From: CAZUDI01 sp964618975
Lineage (GTDB): Bacteria; Desulfobacterota; Desulfomonilia; UBA1062
Direction: 5' to 3'
Assembly: GCA_964618975.1 (NCBI GenBank)
Contig: CAZUDI010000007.1
Span: forward strand, 1 to 64,000
Length of the DNA: 64,000 nucleotides
A program made the position numbers and the translations under genes. The first letter of the stretch is position 1. Each line of letters opens with the position of its first letter. A model generated the notes under the pieces. That model was not told the DNA's origin. It searched no databases and saw only the letters and a list, made by a program, of their open reading frames with translations. Below, piece after piece: positions 17,641 to 25,995 of this stretch.

Positions 17641-18477
17641 ATGTATCCGGACTTGAAGGGCAAGACCGCACTGGTGAGCGGTGCGGGCAAGCGCACGGGC
17701 ATCGGCTTTGCCATCGCCGAGAAACTCGCCACCTGCGGCGTCAACGTCATCATTGCCGACCTCGGGACCATCGCCTGCGAGGATTCCCAGGTGCAGATCG
17801 GTTCCCGTGAGGAGATGTGCTCCATCGCCAGTGAACTGGCCCAGTCCAAGGGGGTCAAGGCCCTGGCGGTCGACCTGGACGTCACCAGTGCCGACTCCAT
17901 CGCACGCATGGTGGCAGAGGTAAGGCAGTCCTGTGGCCATATCGACATCCTCTGCAACAATGCCGGGGCCTCGTTCGGAGTCCCGAATGCCGTGCTCTCC
18001 TATGATGAGACCGCCTGGATGAAGACCATCGACGTCAATCTGCACGGTGTCTTCCGCGTATCCAGGGCCCTCATCCCCCTGATGCCCCCCTCCGGTGGGG
18101 TCATCATCAACACGGCCTCCCGGGCCGGCAAGGTGCCTCCCCTTTTCAACGGGGCCTATGCCGTGGCCAAGGCCGGGGTCATCATGCTCACCAAGGTCAT
18201 GGCCCGCGAGCTCGCCGGCAACCATATCCGCGTCAATGCGGTCTGCCCGGGACAGATCGGCACGGATCTCGAAAAGTGGCGCTTCGGCCTGGAGGCCCAG
18301 TTCTACGGTAGCACCATTGAGGCGCGCGAAAAGGAGATGTGCACTACCATCCCCCTCGGGCGCATCGGATCGCCGGCCGAGGTGGCCGCACTGGTGGCCT
18401 TTCTGGCCTCCAGTGAATCCGCATATCTCACCGGGCAGGCCGTCAATGTCACCGGCGGTCAATTGATGGAACTCTGA
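17641..18477 (+). CDS. Short-chain dehydrogenase/reductase
   Basis: A 278-residue classical SDR. The cofactor motif is within VSGAGKRTGIGFAIA, the structural NNAG motif is CNNAGAS, and the catalytic Ser-Tyr-Lys set is in INTASRAG and YAVAKAG. It should interconvert an alcohol and ketone with NAD(P)H. The start has AAAGGAGG at good spacing. It is the first gene behind the promoter at 17491-17519 and lies 17 bp before the thiamine-diphosphate enzyme. An upstream oxidation supplying that enzyme with an alpha-diketone, acyloin or 2-oxo acid is the natural inference. Confidence 0.9.
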   Translation: MYPDLKGKTALVSGAGKRTGIGFAIAEKLATCGVNVIIADLGTIACEDSQVQIGSREEMCSIASELAQSKGVKALAVDLDVTSADSIARMVAEVRQSCGHIDILCNNAGASFGVPNAVLSYDETAWMKTIDVNLHGVFRVSRALIPLMPPSGGVIINTASRAGKVPPLFNGAYAVAKAGVIMLTKVMARELAGNHIRVNAVCPGQIGTDLEKWRFGLEAQFYGSTIEAREKEMCTTIPLGRIGSPAEVAALVAFLASSESAYLTGQAVNVTGGQLMEL

Positions 18478-18494
18478 GTCAAGGAGGTTTGCAC

Positions 18495-20192
18495 ATGGAA
18501 CAGTTTCCTGGAGGCCGTCTGGCGGCCGAGGCCCTCATCGAACGCGACGTCGAGTATGTCTTTACCATCAGCGGGGGTCATATCACCCCTATCTACCAGT
18601 ACCTGGAGAACTCGCCGGTACGGCTTTTCGATACGCGCCACGAACAGGCGGCGGTCTTCATGGCCGAGGCCTACGGGCGCCTGCGTCGCCGGCCCGGCAT
18701 TGCCATGGTGACCGCCGGTCCGGGCTTTTCCAATGCCCTGTCGGGCATCGCCAATGCGCGCCTTTCCAACTCCCCCCTGGTGCTGATCTCCGGCAGCGTG
18801 GGGCTTGCCTCCATCGAAAAGCTCGACCTGCAGGACATGCAGCAGGCCCCGGTGATCGAATCCCTGGTCAAGAAGTCCTTCGTGTGCCACAATCCGGAGC
18901 GCATCCCCGAGTATATCGACCTGGCCTTCCGCCATGCCATCAGCGGCCGCCCCGGCCCGGTCTATCTCGAACTGCCGGTGGACGTCCTGAATGCGCAGGC
19001 CGATGGCGCCAAGATCAAACGCCTCCACTCCTCCTGTAGCGCTTCACACCCGGTGGACCTGGAGGGCGCCCGGGGCATCATCGACCTGCTTCAGCAGGCT
19101 AGGCGGCCGCTGGTAATCGCTGGCAGCGGGGCCTGGTATGCCCAGGCCTCCGACGAACTGGTCCGCTTCGTGGAGACGACCGGCATCCCCGCCCTGACCT
19201 CTTCGATGGGTCGGGGCATCATCCCCGATACGCATCCGTTGTGCTTCGAATCATCGCTGGCCATCCGCCCTGGAGCCGCACTGGCGGCCAACATGGGCGC
19301 CGATCTGGTGATCTTTCTCGGCTCGCGTCTGAACCTCTACTATATCTTCGGTGATGTTTTCAGCCCTCAGGCCAAGCTCGTGCAGGTGGACATCGAGCCC
19401 GAGGAGATCGGCCGCAACCGTTCGGTGGATCTGGCCATCATCAGCGATATCCAGGCCCTGCTGAAGGAATGCAACCGCATCATCAAGGAGAGGGACCTGG
19501 CCTCCGGTCTGCAGGCCACCTTCGGCGACTGGGTCGACACGCTGCATAAAGCGGACAGGGATTCCAAGGCCCAGACCATGCCCCAGTGGGAGAGCGAGAC
19601 GGTCCCCATCCATGCCCTGCGCGTGGCCCACGAGGTCAACCGCTTCCTGGACCGCGAGGACGATATCGTGGTGGCCGACGGTGGCGATGCCCAGATCTGG
19701 ATGGGCATGACCCGTACCATACGCCGTGCCGGTCACTACCTGGATTCGAATCTCTACGGCTGCCTGGGCGTGGGTATCCCCTATGCCAATGCCGCCCAGC
19801 TGACGAACCCGGGCAGACGGGTCTGTCTCTTCTGCGGCGACGGCTCGATCGGGTTCAATTTCATGGAGTTTGAGACCGCCCTGCGCAAGGGACTGCCCAT
19901 TGTGGTCGTGATCTCCAATGATCTGGGCTGGGGCATGATCCGCCACAGTCAGCAGCTCAGGATCGGGCACCCCATCAAAGAGGGTACGGAAATCGGCTAT
20001 GTGCCCTATCACAAGCTTGTCGAGGCCCTGGGCGGCGTAGGGCTCGAGGTCACATGTCCCGGCGATGTGCGCCCGGCGCTGGAGGAGGCCTTTGCCAGCG
20101 GCAGGACCGCCTGCATCAACGTCCTGACCGACCCCGACACCATCAGCCCCGGAAGCGTCGCCCTGGCCAATCTGGGGAATTACAAGGCCTGA
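18495..20192 (+). CDS. Thiamine-diphosphate enzyme of the acetolactate synthase / lyase type
   Basis: A 565-residue ThDP enzyme with the three-domain POX/AHAS architecture. The activating glutamate is in DTRHEQAAVFMAEAYGR. The ThDP-binding motif runs from GDGS to SND (GDGSIGFNFMEFETALRKG then VVVISNDLGWG). AAGGAGG precedes the ATG at 18495. It lacks the small regulatory subunit and the biosynthetic neighbours of acetolactate synthase. Between an SDR, a transporter and an aldehyde oxidoreductase it more likely cleaves or decarboxylates a catabolic intermediate to an aldehyde (benzaldehyde-lyase, 2-hydroxyacyl-lyase or cyclic-dione-hydrolase-like chemistry). Family is certain; reaction is inference. 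Confidence 0.85.
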   Translation: MEQFPGGRLAAEALIERDVEYVFTISGGHITPIYQYLENSPVRLFDTRHEQAAVFMAEAYGRLRRRPGIAMVTAGPGFSNALSGIANARLSNSPLVLISGSVGLASIEKLDLQDMQQAPVIESLVKKSFVCHNPERIPEYIDLAFRHAISGRPGPVYLELPVDVLNAQADGAKIKRLHSSCSASHPVDLEGARGIIDLLQQARRPLVIAGSGAWYAQASDELVRFVETTGIPALTSSMGRGIIPDTHPLCFESSLAIRPGAALAANMGADLVIFLGSRLNLYYIFGDVFSPQAKLVQVDIEPEEIGRNRSVDLAIISDIQALLKECNRIIKERDLASGLQATFGDWVDTLHKADRDSKAQTMPQWESETVPIHALRVAHEVNRFLDREDDIVVADGGDAQIWMGMTRTIRRAGHYLDSNLYGCLGVGIPYANAAQLTNPGRRVCLFCGDGSIGFNFMEFETALRKGLPIVVVISNDLGWGMIRHSQQLRIGHPIKEGTEIGYVPYHKLVEALGGVGLEVTCPGDVRPALEEAFASGRTACINVLTDPDTISPGSVALANLGNYKA

Positions 20193-20228
20193 AGGCGGTG
20201 AATATGTAGTAGAGGCGTTCATCCCCCC

Positions 20229-20255
20229 CCGGCCGGGCCTCACAAACCCGGCCGG
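20229..20255 (+). other. Intercistronic GC hairpin between TPP enzyme and MFS genes
   Basis: A perfect 9-bp stem (CCGGCCGGG / CCCGGCCGG) with a 9-base loop. A second GC-rich imperfect hairpin follows. There is no T-run, so it may tune or process the polycistronic message. Confidence 0.5.
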
Positions 20256-20317
20256 TATCCCGGGGCGGCCAGCCCCCAGCAGGCGGCCGTCCTCCTGGCG
20301 GAAAAGGAGAACTTGCC

Positions 20318-21610
20318 ATGCAGACTGATTCGGGTGGGTACCTGGTTTCGAAGCGATATTCCTCCTATGTGTTTTTCCTGCTTTTCCTGCTGTACATGTT
20401 CAATTATATGGACCGGCTGGTGGTGGTTTCCATCTTTCCCTTTCTGCAAGAGGAGTGGGGCATCTCGGATACCCAGTGCGGCCTGTTGGTATCCGCCGCC
20501 TACTGGGCGATCCTGATCTTCTCCCTGCCCTTTTCGGTGCTCATCGACCGCTGGAGCCGGCGCAAGACCATCTCGCTCATGGCCATCCTGTGGAGCCTCG
20601 CCACGGCGGTCTGCGGCTTCAGCAGGAGTTTCACGCAGCTCTTTGCCGCCCGCAGCGTCATCGGTATCGGCGAAGCCGGATTCGCCCCCGGCGGCACCGC
20701 CATGATCTCGGCCGTCTTCCCGGAGAACAAACGCGCGGCGGTGATGGGCTTCTGGAATGCATCCATTCCGCTGGGCAGTGCACTCGGCATCGCCCTGGGC
20801 GCCATTGTGGCCGAACACTTCGGCTGGCGCTATGCCTTCTGGCTGGTGGCCCTGCCGGGCATCATCGTGGGACTGATCTTCCTGAGGATCAAGGACTATC
20901 GGACCGTGAACCTGGTCAAGACCCGCGACAGTCATTCTGACACCCCTCAGGTGCAGCGCATGCGGCCTTCTGACATCATCCGCGAGTTTACCCGCACCCC
21001 TTCGCTCGTCTTGACCTACCTGGCGTTTGCCGGCAACACCTTTGTCACCACCTCGCTCATGAGCTGGCTGCCGACGTATTTTCACCGCACCGAGGACATC
21101 TCCATGAGCGCGGCCGGGGTCAAGGGGGGGGTAGTGATGATGCTGGCCATCGTGGGTGCCCCGCTGGGGGGATACCTGGCCGACAGGTGGCGTACACGGA
21201 GGACCAACGCACGCATGGTTTTCAGTGCACTGGCTTCCCTGTCAACCACGGTGATCTTGGCGGTGGCCTTCGTCCTTCTGAGCGGTCTAGCGCAGTATGT
21301 ATGCCTGCTCTTGGGGGGCATTGCGGTGGTGGCCTTCGTCCCGGCCGCGGCGGCCGTAACGCAGGACGTAGTTCACCCGGGACTGCGGGCCATATCCTAC
21401 AGCATCTGCGTGATCGTCCAGCACATCCTGGGCAGCGCCACCGGTCCCATCGTGGTCGGTGCCATCTCGGATGCCTACGACATCCACACCGCCATGCTGA
21501 TCCTGCCGCTGTTCACCCTTGTGGCGGCCGGCCTGTTCATGCTGGGTGCGGTGTACTATGAACGCGACCTGGCCAAGGTGGAGAAGGTCTCCCTGCATAT
21601 CGAGGAGTGA
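20318..21610 (+). CDS. MFS transporter
   Basis: A 430-residue major facilitator with about twelve membrane spans. The inter-helix 2/3 signature is DRWSRRKTISL, and the GIGEAGFAPGG helix resembles the anion:cation symporter / sugar-acid and spinster-like subgroups. AAGGAGA precedes the ATG. Its place inside the SDR-TPP-AOR cluster suggests it brings in the substrate, probably an organic acid or polyol, or exports the product. The first helix reads FLLFLLYMFNYMDRLVVVSIF, which has the conserved Asp-Arg of the family. Confidence 0.85.
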   Translation: MQTDSGGYLVSKRYSSYVFFLLFLLYMFNYMDRLVVVSIFPFLQEEWGISDTQCGLLVSAAYWAILIFSLPFSVLIDRWSRRKTISLMAILWSLATAVCGFSRSFTQLFAARSVIGIGEAGFAPGGTAMISAVFPENKRAAVMGFWNASIPLGSALGIALGAIVAEHFGWRYAFWLVALPGIIVGLIFLRIKDYRTVNLVKTRDSHSDTPQVQRMRPSDIIREFTRTPSLVLTYLAFAGNTFVTTSLMSWLPTYFHRTEDISMSAAGVKGGVVMMLAIVGAPLGGYLADRWRTRRTNARMVFSALASLSTTVILAVAFVLLSGLAQYVCLLLGGIAVVAFVPAAAAVTQDVVHPGLRAISYSICVIVQHILGSATGPIVVGAISDAYDIHTAMLILPLFTLVAAGLFMLGAVYYERDLAKVEKVSLHIEE

Positions 21611-21619
21611 TCGGGCGAA

Positions 21620-21680
21620 CATGGGCATAGACCCCGGAAAAATCCCTGGATACCGCCAATGGCGGGGAAGGCGATCCAGA
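21620..21680 (+). repeat. Dispersed intergenic repeat, diverged copy R3
   Basis: Begins CATGGGCATAGACCCCGGAA, then ATCCCTGGATACCGCCAATG and GGCGGGGAAGGCGAT. It has the same head and palindromic core as R1/R2 with a shortened tail, starting 10 bases after the MFS stop codon. Confidence 0.5.
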
Positions 21681-21789
21681 GCATCAAATGATGATGTCGA
21701 TGCCTACCTCCGCCATAAAGAGACGGGAAGCGGCAGATCCTCAGGCCCCCTGTGCAGGCGGCATAGAGAAACCACGGGTGAGTAGGCTT

Positions 21790-23613
21790 ATGAACGGCTA
21801 TATGGGAAGGATACTGAAGATCGATCTGAGCACGGGCACGTGCAGCGTCGAGATCCTGGGGGAAGGCTTCGCCCGCTCCTATCTGGGCGGCAATGGGTTT
21901 GCCGCGCGCTATATCCATGACCTGGTGCCGCCTGAGGCCGAGGCCCTCTCCCCCGAAAACGTCGTGGTGTTTGCCAGCGGGCCCGTCACGGCAACCCCCG
22001 TCTGGGGCGGCGGCCGGGCACATCTCGCCGCCATCTCGCCTCTGACCGGCCTCTTCTTCGATTCGAACTTCGGCGGCAACTTCGGCTGGATGATGAAACG
22101 CACGGGCTTTGACGCCATCGTCATCAGCGGCAGGGCCCCCTCCCCGGTCTATATCCTCATCCAGGACGACAACGTGGAGATCAAGGATGCCCACGGCCTG
22201 ATGGGCCGCACCACGGGGGAGACGCATGCCCTCCTGCTGAAGCGTGAAGGCGCGGGCCTGGAGAGCGCCGTGATAGGGCCGGCCGGTGAGAACGGCGTGC
22301 TGTATGCCAACGTGATCTGCAGCGGGGCCCGCATCAGCGCCGCCGGCAGAGGCGGCATCGGTGCGGTGTTGGGTTCCAAGAACTGCAAGGCCCTGGCGGT
22401 GCGCGGCACGCACAAAACTCTCCTCGCCCACCCCGAGGAGCTGCAGGCCTATCTGCAGGGCCTGCGCCCTTTGCTGCGCGAGAAGTCCCGCGGGCTCACA
22501 GAGATCGGCACGCCGATCCTGGTGAACGTGGTCAACGCCCAGGGACGCCTCGGAACCCACAACAACACCCGCGAGACCTTCGAGATGGCACACGCCATCA
22601 GCGGTGAGCTGATCCAGGCCACCTATAAGCACAAAAACATCGCCTGCCACGGCTGCCCGGTGGCCTGCGGCAAGCTGGTCAATGTACCCTCGGGTGAATT
22701 CGCGCACCATCGGGTCAAGATGCCCGAATACGAGACGCTCTATGCCCTCGGGTCCATGCTGGACAACGCCGATCTCGTCTCCATCTTCAATGCCAATACC
22801 CTGTGCGATGAGATGGGTCTGGACACCATCAGCTTCGGGGTGACGCTGGCCTTTGTGGCCGAGTGCTTGGAAAACGGGCTCATTTCCGAAAAGGATCTGG
22901 GCTGCCGTATCGCCTTCGCCAGCGGTCAGGATGTGCCCGCGCTCGTTTGCGACACCGCCTTCATGAGGGGGGGCGGAGCCCTGCTGGCCCTGGGCTCGTC
23001 ACGGCTGGCCGAGAGGTTCGACGCGGGCCACCTGCTCTATTGCCAGCAGGGGCTCGAGATGGCCGGCCACTCGGCGAGGGGGCTCAAGAACATGGGGCTG
23101 GCCTACGCCACCTCCACCCGCGGCGGCAGCCATCACGACGCCCGACCGCATTACGTGGATCCCCAGGCAGAGCCCGACTTCGAGGCGCAGCCCTCAATCT
23201 GCCTTCACAGCCAGAACAACACCGCCATCGGCGATTCCCTGGTGATCTGCCGCTTCGTCCAGGAGAGGGTCCTGGGCACACGCCTGAACGAGGCCTATCT
23301 GCCCCTGCTGAACTTGATCACAGGGTGGGACCTCACCCTGAGCGAGCTGGAGTGCATGGCCGAGCGCATCTATACCCTGGAGCGCCTGATCAATGTGCGC
23401 CGGGGACTCACCCGCGCCCGCAACATGCTGCCCTGGCGCGTGATGCACGCGCCCATCCCCGACGGGCCCTCCCGGGGACGTTTCTGCCCGCAGGAGACGC
23501 TGGAAGACATGCTCAGCGCCTACTTCGCGCTGCGCGGCTGGGATGAGGACGGCGTTCCCACCAGCGCCCGTCTGGCCGAACTCGGCCTGGATGGAGGGCC
23601 GCTGGTGGCCTGA
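21790..23613 (+). CDS. Tungsten/molybdopterin aldehyde:ferredoxin oxidoreductase
   Basis: A 607-residue AOR-family enzyme that oxidises aldehydes to acids using a bis-pterin tungsten (or Mo) centre and a 4Fe-4S cluster, passing electrons to ferredoxin. The N-terminus MGRILKIDLSTG is diagnostic. Cluster cysteines are in IACHGCPVACG, with the distal one in GDSLVICRF. Pterin-binding stretches include GGRAHLAAISPLTG and the EYETLYALGS region. The ATG at 21790 is preferred, since the 34 codons before it are partly repeat-derived. Ribosome-site support is weak. Downstream of a ThDP lyase it would remove the aldehyde product. A moaC gene for cofactor synthesis is in the window at 50.5 kb. Confidence 0.93.
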   Translation: MNGYMGRILKIDLSTGTCSVEILGEGFARSYLGGNGFAARYIHDLVPPEAEALSPENVVVFASGPVTATPVWGGGRAHLAAISPLTGLFFDSNFGGNFGWMMKRTGFDAIVISGRAPSPVYILIQDDNVEIKDAHGLMGRTTGETHALLLKREGAGLESAVIGPAGENGVLYANVICSGARISAAGRGGIGAVLGSKNCKALAVRGTHKTLLAHPEELQAYLQGLRPLLREKSRGLTEIGTPILVNVVNAQGRLGTHNNTRETFEMAHAISGELIQATYKHKNIACHGCPVACGKLVNVPSGEFAHHRVKMPEYETLYALGSMLDNADLVSIFNANTLCDEMGLDTISFGVTLAFVAECLENGLISEKDLGCRIAFASGQDVPALVCDTAFMRGGGALLALGSSRLAERFDAGHLLYCQQGLEMAGHSARGLKNMGLAYATSTRGGSHHDARPHYVDPQAEPDFEAQPSICLHSQNNTAIGDSLVICRFVQERVLGTRLNEAYLPLLNLITGWDLTLSELECMAERIYTLERLINVRRGLTRARNMLPWRVMHAPIPDGPSRGRFCPQETLEDMLSAYFALRGWDEDGVPTSARLAELGLDGGPLVA

Positions 23614-23689
23614 GGGACAAACCGCACCCCCGGGAGCGTCTGAGGTCTCGGGGTTATCAGACAGAGAGAACCATAGAGGAGCAGGGAAC

Positions 23690-24349
23690 ATGGGTGCCAA
23701 AGACAGACGACAAAGGGAGAAACGCGAGCGCCGCAAGCAGATCCTCGACGCGGCCCGCGACCTGCTCTTCAAGAAGGGCATCGGCGCCACGAGCATGAAT
23801 CAAATCGCCCGCAATGCCGAACTGAGCGTAGGGACCCTGTATCTGTATTTCACGAACAAGGAAGAGCTATATGCCGCCCTGCAGGAGGAGGGACTCGATC
23901 TGTTATATGCCGCGATCAACGCGGTCGGCGAACGGGATCTCCCCCCCCGGGAAAAGCTTGAACAAATGGCGCTTGCCTACCTCGAATTCAGTCAGCAGCA
24001 CCGCAAGTATTACGAGATCTTCAATTATTTCCTCACATCCCCCGAGGTGGTGTTCCCGCCGCACCTCAAGGAGATGATCGACGACCACGGCAGCCGCGTC
24101 CTGTCCCTGATCGAGGGGGTCATCAACGACATCTTCCCCGCAGACGCGCTCGATCCCAGGACACTCCACCGGGTGGCGCTGGTCCTGTGGTCGAATCTGC
24201 ACGGCATGCTGCAGTTCAGAAAACTCCAGAGCACCATTCTCCGGGGTGAAGACTTCCGCGAACTCTACCTCTACACCGTAACCTGCGTCCTGAGGGGACT
24301 GCCGGGGGAGGGACAGGCAGACCATGAATCGAAGGGAGACATCCGGTGA
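23690..24349 (+). CDS. TetR-family transcriptional regulator
   Basis: A 219-residue TetR repressor. The helix-turn-helix is at residues ~30-60 (TSMNQIARNAELSVGTLYLYFTNKEEL). The C-terminal ligand domain is unassigned. The ATG at 23690 follows GAGGAGCAGG; the longer frame begins inside the preceding gene. Its stop overlaps the GTG start of the DASS transporter by four bases (GTGA), so both are co-translated. It likely regulates the catabolic cluster, but its operator was not identified. Confidence 0.88.
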   Translation: MGAKDRRQREKRERRKQILDAARDLLFKKGIGATSMNQIARNAELSVGTLYLYFTNKEELYAALQEEGLDLLYAAINAVGERDLPPREKLEQMALAYLEFSQQHRKYYEIFNYFLTSPEVVFPPHLKEMIDDHGSRVLSLIEGVINDIFPADALDPRTLHRVALVLWSNLHGMLQFRKLQSTILRGEDFRELYLYTVTCVLRGLPGEGQADHESKGDIR

Positions 24350-25872
24350 AAAATGACATGACGCCCTTAAGACAATCCCTGCTGCTCGCTATCGGCCTGG
24401 CACTCTTCCTGGTGATCTGCCTTCTGCCCGAACCCCGGCCCCTGAGTGTCGGCCAGGACACGATCGCCTTGAGCCTCAACGGAAAACTCTGCCTGGGACT
24501 GCTGGTGCTGGCGATCTTTTACTGGGTCACTGAGGTTCTGCCCTTTCACATCACCGCCCTGGGTGTGATGCTCCTAATGCCGCTGCTGGGGGTCACCGAT
24601 GGCCTCCAGGTTCTGAAAGGGGACACCATCACAGAGATCGCGGGTGTGGCGCAAGGTTACAAGGAGATCGTCCGCATCAGCTTCGGCAATGACCTGATCC
24701 TTTTCTTCCTGGGGGTCTTCCTCCTGTCGGGCGCCTTTTCCTGCACCACCCTCGGAGAGCGCCTGACGCTGGCCATGCTCAGAATCCTGGGGGTCAGTAC
24801 CCGCCGGGTCATCCTCGGCTTCCTGATCATGGGCACCCTGATTTCCATGTGGGTCTCGGATGTGGGTGTGGCCGCCATCCTGCTGCCCATCGGGGTGGGA
24901 ATCCTGAAGCAGGCAGGGTGCAAACCGCTGCAGAGCAACTTCGGCCGCTGTCTGATGATCGCCTCGTGCTGGGGGCCCATCTTCGGTGGCATCGCCACCC
25001 CGGCCGGCTGTGGCCCCAATCCGGTGGCCATCAACTTCATGCGCACGATCACGGGCATGCAGATCACCTTTCTGGACTGGATGATCATCGGTGTGCCCGC
25101 CGCGCTGATCCTGATCCCCTTCGGCTGGATCGTCCTGCTGGTCATGTTCCCCCCCGAGATCAAGCAACTTCCGTTGTCCAAGGCGGACATCCAGTTTCAG
25201 CTGCAGACCCTGGGCCGGCTGTCGAGACAGGAGACCGGTACCCTGATCGTCTTTGGCATCGTCATCTTCCTCTGGATCTTCAATCCGCTGATCGCGCAGT
25301 TCACGCAGGGCCGCATCGACCTGCCCATCAGCTATGTCTCTATCCTGGGGGGGCTCCTGCTCTTCCTGCCCCCCTTCCGGGTGCTCGATCAGGAGCAGGC
25401 CGCCCGCGCCATCTCCTGGGACAGCATCATCCTCATCATGGCCTCGCTGGGCCTGGGCATGATGACCTACTATACCGGCGCCGCCCAATGGCTGGCTGTG
25501 GTTCTGCTGGGCGGGATCCGCTCCTTCAGCCCGATCGGGCTGATCTTTGTGGTCGTCCTGGTGGTGATCTTCATGAAGCTCTTTCTGGCCAGCAACACGG
25601 TCACCGGCATCATCATCATCCCGATCCTCATCTCTCTGGCCTTAAGCTTCGGCATCCATCCCTGGATCCTGGTAGCACCGGCGGCCTTCACCTCATCCCT
25701 GGGCATCATCCTCATCACGCAGACACCCACCAACATCATCCCCTATACCTCGGGCTACTTCTCCCTGGGCGATTTCGCCAAGGCCGGCATCATCATGTCC
25801 GTGCTCATGAGCGTGCTCATCACCGCCGTTATCGCCATCATCGGACCCATCAGCGGGATCTATGCCTATTAA
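24346..25872 (+). CDS. DASS-family (SLC13) anion transporter
   Basis: A 508-residue inner-membrane transporter with 11-13 hydrophobic spans, of the divalent anion:sodium symporter type. Family features are FYWVTEVLPFHITAL near the N-terminus, SNTVTGIIIIPILI in the C-terminal half, and TPTNIIPYTSGYFSLGDF. The GTG start at 24346 overlaps the TetR stop codon. Dicarboxylates, sulfonates or sulfate are the usual substrates. Here it may import the compound processed by the upstream dehydrogenase-lyase-AOR genes. A strong hairpin follows the stop codon. Confidence 0.85.
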   Translation: MKNDMTPLRQSLLLAIGLALFLVICLLPEPRPLSVGQDTIALSLNGKLCLGLLVLAIFYWVTEVLPFHITALGVMLLMPLLGVTDGLQVLKGDTITEIAGVAQGYKEIVRISFGNDLILFFLGVFLLSGAFSCTTLGERLTLAMLRILGVSTRRVILGFLIMGTLISMWVSDVGVAAILLPIGVGILKQAGCKPLQSNFGRCLMIASCWGPIFGGIATPAGCGPNPVAINFMRTITGMQITFLDWMIIGVPAALILIPFGWIVLLVMFPPEIKQLPLSKADIQFQLQTLGRLSRQETGTLIVFGIVIFLWIFNPLIAQFTQGRIDLPISYVSILGGLLLFLPPFRVLDQEQAARAISWDSIILIMASLGLGMMTYYTGAAQWLAVVLLGGIRSFSPIGLIFVVVLVVIFMKLFLASNTVTGIIIIPILISLALSFGIHPWILVAPAAFTSSLGIILITQTPTNIIPYTSGYFSLGDFAKAGIIMSVLMSVLITAVIAIIGPISGIYAY

Positions 25873-25874
25873 GA

Positions 25875-25897
25875 CCCCCTCCCGGGAAAGGAGGGGG
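25875..25897 (+). terminator. Hairpin terminator after the DASS transporter
   Basis: CCCCCTCC and GGAGGGGG form a perfect 8-bp stem around CGGGAAA, 3 bases after the stop codon, followed by a short TTAGAT tail. It ends the catabolic operon before a convergent gene. Confidence 0.7.
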
Positions 25898-25995
25898 TTA
25901 GATAATCCTTCTTGAACCCCAATCCCCCTGATGGTCACAAGCTGCTTGAGGGCTCTCATGCAGACACCGGCCTGAAGGCCCCCTCGTCGAGACCA

